DNA from: Craspedostauros australis
Taxonomy: Eukaryota > Bacillariophyta > Bacillariophyceae > Mastogloiales > Achnanthaceae
Assembly: GCA_026770025.1 (NCBI GenBank)
Contig: JAMXDE010000041.1
Coordinates: 124,001-188,000, forward strand
DNA: 64,000 nucleotides
Reading direction: 5' to 3'
Positions 58,401-64,000 of the stretch are shown here, in pieces; the first letter of the stretch is position 1, and every line of letters begins with the position of its first letter. The notes under the pieces are model-generated. The model saw nothing but the letters and a program-made list of their open reading frames with translations, searched no databases and was not told the DNA's origin. The translations under genes and the position numbers were made by a program.

Positions 58401-58766
58401 GATTGCTCAAAGATCTCCAACTGCTCAAGATCAACCGCAACAAGAGGATCGAGGGTATGATCCCTCCACACATTGGCAACATGACCAGTCTGGAGACGCT
58501 GTCTCTCGGTTCCAACAAGCTGGTTGGCCCCATCCCAGAAGAGATCGGGCAGTTGATCAACCTCGAGGAGATAGAATTCGACAACAACCGTCTTACATCC
58601 TGGCCAGAGTCCCTGTTCGAGAACCTCACAAAGCTTCGCATCTTGAACCTGCGACGCAATCAGATCCGGAGCTCGCTTCCGCCATCAATCGGCAATCTCA
58701 CCGACTTGCAGGTGTTCAGCTTCGAAACCAACCCAATTTCAGGCTCATTGCCATCTGAAATCGGGT
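55442..58766 (+). CDS. LRR membrane protein, interrupted by Copia insertion
   Basis: Exons: 55442-57503, 57716-58024 and 58269 to about 58766; introns 57504-57715 and 58025-58268 (GTAAGC/GTACGT donors, AACCAG/TCCACAG acceptors, all phase 1, each interrupting LRR coding). Residues 1-485 are Asn/Gly/Asp/Ser-rich and presumably cytoplasmic. About 487-510 is a transmembrane segment (YAIVLALALVAVIALAIGL), then a Pro/Thr/Ser stalk, an LRRNT-like block (HHCEWGGSITCG) and plant-type repeats (GNNLAGTLPDELAML, IPSEIGML, IPPHIGNMTSLE, IPEEIGQLINLE). The repeats stop in the middle of GSLPSEIGL at about 58766. Beyond that the frame reads unrelated sequence to a stop at 59140, and the Copia Gag frame starts at 59667. 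The promoter and the first two thirds are intact, so a truncated product could be made; the Cys-rich end seen in the 46543 gene is missing. Confidence 0.85.
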
Positions 58767-59305
58767 TGAGTTGGGACAGACTAGCTCCGGGACTGACTCG
58801 GGACTTGACTGTCCATTCCGCGTACACGGTACTCGGTACCCAAGACCGATACTGTGATGAAAGGCTACCACACACACGATGTGTAGTTGAACTGCAATCC
58901 TTGCGTTGCTCGCCCTCCAGCTCATGCACCCCTGCCACCTATCCACCTCGTCACCCTGCCGAACATGCATCTGTCTTGAAGCATATCCATGTGAATGGAT
59001 CAGTTACTGCTCTATGGGTGATGATACTGGAAGACTGTATGCGTGCAGGATCACCACGGCATGTTGCTGCGCAACAAAGAACGGCTGAAGTACGACAGCA
59101 TGAACCCCACCTTTTTACTCGATCGTCCTATCAATGGTAAGCTTAACACATAAAACAAGCAATCAGAAACAATCTTCACAGCTTACTCTCAAGTTTACTA
59201 CAGTTACACCATCGTCTGATACAGCTTTGCTCTCAACATCAAACGGCGTCAAAACCGGTTGAAGGGCAGATCATCCTCCTAACAACGTGCAAAAGACACG
59301 GAACA
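58767..59305 (+). repeat. candidate 5' LTR
   Basis: Inferred, not matched: the left limit is the point where LRR homology ends and TGAGTTGGG begins; the right limit is a CA just before a tRNA-primer-like TGGTAGCTGC. TG...CA ends and a length near 540 bp suit an LTR. Without the 3' copy either border may be off by several bases. Confidence 0.5.
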
Positions 59306-59310
59306 CTAAC

Positions 59311-59323
59311 TGGTAGCTGCGAG
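59311..59323 (+). other. candidate primer-binding site
   Basis: TGGTAGCTGCGAG begins five bases after the presumed LTR end. TGGTA starts are typical for primer sites complementary to initiator Met-tRNA ends. The host tRNA is not known, so this is a proposal. Confidence 0.4.
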
Positions 59324-59666
59324 TGGTTCTCGCTTACATCCACCTTCCTCACTCTCAAAGAGACTTCCTCAAGCGCGCAGACCGCTGTGTCCAACAACAC
59401 TGAGCCCAAAGGCTCCAAGCCTCTCAGGACCAACGACCCTGACTAGCAATCTATGAAGTTAGCCCGAAGGCAGCTCATCAAACCAAGCCCTTGCTAAGCA
59501 AGCGCACCCAAACCAACACCTGCAAACCAGGTGTACGTCTCAACAGCACCCCTGCCACGACCTCCGTGCACACCTTCGCCACTGAAGGGAGGAAGAGCAG
59601 CAAGGCCTGAGACAACCGTCGACACCAAGCGAAGCCCAACGACTTCGACACCTCCACCACCTCACC

Positions 59667-62600
59667 ATGAGCGACCAAGGAGAAGACACGAGCATCAGCA
59701 GCGAAGAACGCAGGCTGGAGGCCTTCGTGGAGCGGCTCAATCAACAAGCCGCCCAAGCTCTTCGAGACCTCAACGAGTCCCGAGCCTCACGAGGAGCTGC
59801 ACCCATCCCTGCCCAGCAGAGAGGCCAAACGGCAGCTGGGCAAGGCGAAGGCGACCCAGCCCAAGAAAACGCTGGGGGCGCCAACAACCCACCAAATCTC
59901 GGTGAGACCGAGGGAACCGCTAGACGCGAAGGCAACGCCGACAACCAAACCGGATCCACCGGAGATGGCTTTCCTTTTGAAGCAGACGAAGACCCCATCG
60001 GACCCGAAACCACGTACGTGGCGTACGAAAGCGAAGACAAGCCAGAGAAACCCATCATGGGTGGTCTCACCAAGGCTGGTCGCCACTGGGTACCCTGGAC
60101 AGGAGGGAAGCCAAACGTCGAATGGACAGGCCTTGCTGAAGATGCAGCCCTGTCCTACGACAGCTCCCAACAGCAGCGCGTCCTCCACAACGGCTCCGAC
60201 TCCAAGAACCAACCGGAGCGAGAGAAAGGCATCCGCCCACGCTTCCGGATTGGAGACAACCGCCAGCGCATGCTGCGCCTCCTCAAAGACCACATGTCCA
60301 CCGCAGGCCTCATCTCGATGGCCTACATGAGGAGCAACGAACACCCCGATGAGATGGTATGTGTCCTCGATGCCCCAGGCAGCACCACCATCAGCCAGGC
60401 CACCGACCACCATGACCTCTACCGCAACTTGTGGGATCGATACGACAAGCAAAACAACGCCTCTGCCGCTCGATTCCTTCGCGACAGCCTTGACCCCGAC
60501 CTCGAAGACCGCTTGATGAACCGCATCAAGCCGAAGTACCAACAAGACTTCAACGTGATCTTCACCGAACTCATCAAGAGTATCACTTCAAGCTCGCTGG
60601 ACAAGTACGCACGGCTCCAAGAGAAGGTCAGAAAGACCACGCCCCAGAAGTTCCAGGGAGAGAACATCCAAGCCATGGCTGACGCTCTTCGCATCATGTG
60701 CAAGGAACTTCAAGACGCCGACCAGTTCAAGATTTCGCTCCTCCGTACCATGACAGACAACTTCTTCATGGCAGGAGGCAGAACCACGTCAGGAGAGCGA
60801 TACCGTCATCGCATCCTCGACATCAGCGATCGACTCAGACGACTCATCGAAGACAAGTCCCTCAAGACCTATGAGCGAGCGGAGCCCCACCTTCTCCGCG
60901 AGGACCTCACCTGGATGGACATCTGCAGCGTAGCTGAGGATGCCTATCTCGACGAGCTGCAGGGAAACTCCTGGCACGCCAACAGGCACTCTCGTGACCG
61001 TAACACCCCGCGCATGCATGCAAACCACTCCTCGACTACAAAGGAAGCCCGTCTTCTGGAACAGCACAAAGGAGGCAAGCGACAGGGTGCCAAGAACAAA
61101 TCAACCACGAAGAGAACACAACCAAAGAAGGACCCTTGGATCACAACACCCCCACGGAAGGGCGAGCCACAACAAAAGCTCATGAACAACAAGACCTTCC
61201 ACTGGTGCGCGAAGTGCCGCCACTGGCGCATCTCCCACGGCACAGCCGGCCACATCGACGACTTCAAGCACAAGCCAAACAGTCCACAGCTCGAAATCGA
61301 CCATGCAGCATGGACTTGCCTTTCCGCCGAAGCTCACGCAAACGAACGCTCCTGGTGGACCGCCGTGTGGAACGTGTTCACTACCTTCGAAACCATCAAC
61401 ATCGTCACTGGCACCTTCCTCCTCCTTTGTGCAGCACAAATCTCTCTACTCGGCATCGAATGTGGATGGCATGTGGTGAGTATCATGATGTGGATGACAA
61501 CAACCATTGTGCTATTCGCCCTTCACACCAACGTCCCACGCCAGTACCAACCAACCCCAATGCGAACCATCCGCCAGGTAAACACGTGGAGGAAGAAACA
61601 AAACAAGTCAAATAGAGCAAGACCACGCTTCTATCACTACCCGGCAACGCCCTCGAACGATCTCTACGACTCTCTGTTCGGGAACAACGACTTCAAACAT
61701 TTTCTCCTTCACAAGCGCACCAACGCGAAACATCACGCCCCACGTCACGCCCCAATTGCGAACCACCAAAACAAAACTCGCCGCGCTCTCCGGTTCCCAA
61801 AACACCAAAACTCCTGTCGCGCGCGAAACAGAATGAATCCCGCTCGTCCACCGAACCGGCACACGAAACATCACTGCGACTTTTACCACTTAAGGACTCC
61901 CACTCGCTTCAAGCGGGGGTCTCACACAGATCCAAGTGAACATCAGAGTCTCCGTCACAACGGTAACACAAGCGAAACACAGTCCCATGGATACACAGGC
62001 ACCAGTCTAATTACCAACGCCTACCACACCCTCGCAACAACCTTCGGTTTCCAACATGCCTTCGCCGCACCCCACAAGGTGGAAGGCATCATCCCTCAAG
62101 ACGGCTCCTTCGATGTGGTATGGGACACCGGCGCCTCCATCTGTGTGACCAACGATATTAACGACTTCGTGGGCCCTACGTCTGCTCCAACCTCGCCAAC
62201 CTTCCTCAACGGGTTTCTTCGCCGCACCAAGGTAAAGACGAAAGGCAGGGTTGAATGGTCCATCCTCGACGTCGACGGCAACCCTCGATCCTTATCCCTT
62301 CCGGCTTTCTATGTGCCGGAGTCCTCAGTCAAGCTCATCAGCACCGCATGCCTCCTTAATGAATACAAAGGGGAGAATATTGTCGTGGAAGCGAACAACA
62401 TCCAGCTGAGCGGCATCCCTGGAAACGACGAACGAGGTCCCATCATCGCCCACAACAAGAAATCGAACAACCTTCCGACATCACGTGCATATCGCACTGG
62501 CGACCTCACCGAACTCCCAGCGGCACTCGCCACAACTGTAACTTCCGTGGCAGAGCAGAACCAAAACCTATCTCAACCGCAGAAGGAGCTGCTCAAGTGG

Positions 62601-64000
62601 CACTATCGACTCGGGCACCTCTCCTTCAGACGAGTGCAGTTCCTACTCCGATCCGGCGCCCTCGTCAACACTGAGGCATCACGGAAGATGCAAACAGCTG
62701 CCGCCCGCGTACAAGAATGCCCACTGTGTGCGGCTTGCCAATTTGGCAAACAACACCGCAGAACCACACCAGGCACAACGCAACACGCCGTCCAAGACCG
62801 ACAGGGTGTGATAAAAACAGATCACCTCTTCCCGGGTCAGCAAGTCTCAGTGGACCACTTCGTGGGACGCACCTTGGGCCGCCTCTTCACAGGAAGAGGC
62901 AAGTCCGATGCGTCGGAGATGTACAAGGGTGGCGCAATGTTCGTGGACCACGCGTCCGGCTACATACATGTGGAGCCAGTCGCATCCCTCACGACCCACG
63001 CTACGTTGGAAGCCAAGGAACGCTTCGAATCCATGTGCCGCGATGTGGGTGTGCCTGTGCGCTCGTACCTCTCTGACAACGCCACCACCTTTACATCGCC
63101 AGATTACGCCGAACACCTCAAACGGTTTCATCAAGTGCACCGCTTTGCTGGAGTCGGCGCTCACCATCACAACGGAGTGGCCGAGCGCAGCATCCGCACG
63201 ATCATCTCTATGGCACGAACAATGATGATGCATCAAAGCATTCATTGGCCTACGATGTTCGATGCCCAGCACTGGCCCATGGCCGTCGTCCATGCCGCTT
63301 ACGTACACAATCGTGTACCAAGCGCAGCAACAGGACTCACGCCTTTGGATATTCTCTCGCGCACGCGCATGCCCCTGAAACAGCTACACAACCTACATGT
63401 GTGGGGCAGCCCCGTCTACGTCTTAAACAAGGCGCTCGGCGACGGCCGCAAGATACCAAGATGGGAACCACGTGGGGAGCGCTATGTAAACATGGGACTC
63501 TCCCCTCGTCACGCGTCCACAGTTCCGCTGGTCCTCTCGCCGAGGACAGGATCGATCACGCCACAATTCCACGTTGTGTTTGACGATTGGTTCGCGACGA
63601 TAGCGACCGACTTGGCTGATCTTCCAGACTACAACTCGACGGAATGGACGCACATGTTCGGTGATACTACTTACCAAATACCGTTCGATGACGACGACAT
63701 CATTGCTATGGAAGAGCGGGACATCGAGCGAGAGGATGAAGCCGACCACCAGCGATTCCTTTCCTCACACGATGACGATCCGCCGGCAAAATTGTTGTCA
63801 GAAACGCCAAACACAAGAACCCCGATTGTGAGTGAACAAAATTCACCAACTCACATTTTGAGGCAACCCGTGACATCACACACGAAAACCGATGCCACCC
63901 CAATCGACCAAGTACAACCACCTCAACAAGTCAGCCGCTCGCCAACAACCATCGATATCAACAACCCGATACCACCGATGCCGTCGACAGAGGGAGCCGG
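59667..64000 (+). CDS. Copia Gag-Pol polyprotein, open to right edge
   Basis: One frame from ATG 59667 (MSDQGEDTSI) to the last base, no stop, at least 1444 residues. Gag covers about 1-500 and is helical (for example HDLYRNLWDRYDKQNNASA). A short Cys-His box, CAKCRHWRISH (about 513), replaces a standard CCHC knuckle. Two hydrophobic stretches follow (about 575-622: IVTGTFLLLCAAQISLLG and IMMWMTTTIVLFAL), unusual for Copia. The protease has DTGAS (D820). The pre-integrase box has WHYRLGHLSF and CPLCAACQFGK. Integrase shows VDHF (D1063), LSDNAT (D1137) and GVAERSIR (E1173), i.e. a D-D-35-E layout. A typical C-terminal integrase box follows (HVWGSPVYVL). The linker towards reverse transcriptase is Asp/Thr/Pro-rich. 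Gag and Pol need no frameshift here. RT and RNase H must lie past the window. Confidence 0.92.
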   Translation, partial: MSDQGEDTSISSEERRLEAFVERLNQQAAQALRDLNESRASRGAAPIPAQQRGQTAAGQGEGDPAQENAGGANNPPNLGETEGTARREGNADNQTGSTGDGFPFEADEDPIGPETTYVAYESEDKPEKPIMGGLTKAGRHWVPWTGGKPNVEWTGLAEDAALSYDSSQQQRVLHNGSDSKNQPEREKGIRPRFRIGDNRQRMLRLLKDHMSTAGLISMAYMRSNEHPDEMVCVLDAPGSTTISQATDHHDLYRNLWDRYDKQNNASAARFLRDSLDPDLEDRLMNRIKPKYQQDFNVIFTELIKSITSSSLDKYARLQEKVRKTTPQKFQGENIQAMADALRIMCKELQDADQFKISLLRTMTDNFFMAGGRTTSGERYRHRILDISDRLRRLIEDKSLKTYERAEPHLLREDLTWMDICSVAEDAYLDELQGNSWHANRHSRDRNTPRMHANHSSTTKEARLLEQHKGGKRQGAKNKSTTKRTQPKKDPWITTPPRKGEPQQKLMNNKTFHWCAKCRHWRISHGTAGHIDDFKHKPNSPQLEIDHAAWTCLSAEAHANERSWWTAVWNVFTTFETINIVTGTFLLLCAAQISLLGIECGWHVVSIMMWMTTTIVLFALHTNVPRQYQPTPMRTIRQVNTWRKKQNKSNRARPRFYHYPATPSNDLYDSLFGNNDFKHFLLHKRTNAKHHAPRHAPIANHQNKTRRALRFPKHQNSCRARNRMNPARPPNRHTKHHCDFYHLRTPTRFKRGSHTDPSEHQSLRHNGNTSETQSHGYTGTSLITNAYHTLATTFGFQHAFAAPHKVEGIIPQDGSFDVVWDTGASICVTNDINDFVGPTSAPTSPTFLNGFLRRTKVKTKGRVEWSILDVDGNPRSLSLPAFYVPESSVKLISTACLLNEYKGENIVVEANNIQLSGIPGNDERGPIIAHNKKSNNLPTSRAYRTGDLTELPAALATTVTSVAEQNQNLSQPQKELLKWHYRLGHLSFRRVQFLLRSGALVNTEASRKMQTAAARVQECPLCAACQFGKQHRRTTPGTTQHAVQDRQGVIKTDHLFPGQQVSVDHFVGRTLGRLFTGRGKSDASEMYKGGAMFVDHASGYIHVEPVASLTTHATLEAKERFESMCRDVGVPVRSYLSDNATTFTSPDYAEHLKRFHQVHRFAGVGAHHHNGVAERSIRTIISMARTMMMHQSIHWPTMFDAQHWPMAVVHAAYVHNRVPSAATGLTPLDILSRTRMPLKQLHNLHVWGSPVYVLNKALGDGRKIPRWEPRGERYVNMGLSPRHASTVPLVLSPRTGSITPQFHVVFDDWFATIATDLADLPDYNSTEWTHMFGDTTYQIPFDDDDIIAMEERDIEREDEADHQRFLSSHDDDPPAKLLSETPNTRTPIVSEQNSPTHILRQPVTSHTKTDATPIDQVQPPQQVSRSPTTIDINNPIPPMPSTEGA

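Larger units (their letters stand above)
58767..64000 (+). mobile_element. Copia-type LTR retrotransposon, 3' part beyond window
   Basis: Begins where LRR coding stops. A candidate 5' LTR (about 58767-59305), a primer-binding-like site, and one open Gag-protease-integrase frame follow. Reverse transcriptase and the 3' LTR lie outside. The order protease, then integrase before reverse transcriptase, together with the H..H..CxxC pre-integrase box, defines Copia (Ty1) type. The open frame without stops over at least 4.3 kb indicates a young copy. Target duplication cannot be read because the right flank is missing. Confidence 0.9.

Noticed and set aside
59787-60545. 252-codon minus-strand frame
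   Set aside because: Mirror of the Copia Gag frame, which continues open for more than 4 kb.
1-64000. tRNA, rRNA, CRISPR or bacterial-type regulatory sites
   Set aside because: None recognised; tandem repeats found are microsatellites, one minisatellite and transposon palindromes.

Overview
The window looks like nuclear DNA from a stramenopile alga, most likely a diatom. Protein-coding genes have few, short GT-AG introns (roughly 100-470 nt). One gene encodes a violaxanthin de-epoxidase-related (VDR) plastid protein with a signal peptide and a Phe-type plastid-targeting motif. The bZIP basic regions read RNRxHAKxSRxRxK, an HSF-type factor is present, two genes belong to a family I associate with diatom genomes, and LRR membrane proteins and a Copia-type retrotransposon occur. 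Species cannot be named. No rRNA, tRNA, CRISPR or bacterial-type operon was seen.

Host genes, left to right: an ArfGAP gene (minus strand, runs off the left edge); a TPR-like protein (minus, 11.0-12.4 kb); family member A of an uncharacterised algal protein (minus, 22.4-23.4 kb); a four-exon VDR-like gene (plus, 24.7-27.3 kb); a two-exon heat-shock-factor-type regulator (plus, 29.9-31.7 kb); family member B (plus, 35.4-36.5 kb); a small two-exon secretory-pathway protein (minus, 38.0-38.9 kb); two convergent bZIP genes sharing an intron position (40.8-44.2 kb); an intact LRR membrane protein (46.5-48.9 kb); an LRR relic (49.4-49.9 kb); and a second LRR membrane gene (55.4-58.8 kb) cut by a retrotransposon.

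Mobile DNA makes up about a third of the window. (1) 3709-9920: a 6.2-kb PIF/Harbinger-like transposon with 24-bp terminal inverted repeats, a CAG target duplication, a frameshifted DDE transposase and a second unrecognised ORF. (2) 14525-20558: a 6.0-kb DNA transposon with 35-bp perfect terminal repeats, about 160 bp of subterminal inverted similarity, an ATAC duplication and an intact 1171-residue putative DDE/D transposase. (3) 50282-54960: a 4.7-kb element whose ends are arrays of 26-bp palindromes and which carries a broken PD-(D/E)XK-nuclease-like gene on the minus strand. (4) from about 58767 to beyond the right edge: a Copia-type LTR retrotransposon with one uninterrupted Gag-protease-integrase frame, inserted in exon 3 of the LRR gene.

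The three LRR loci, the palindromic element and the Copia insertion are packed into 12 kb, an accessory-type neighbourhood. The left two thirds is a mix of regulators (HSF, two bZIPs), metabolism or trafficking genes and long low-information intergenic DNA. Gene models were built by reading splice sites and frames by hand; intron positions are predictions from consensus and frame continuity, not from transcripts.
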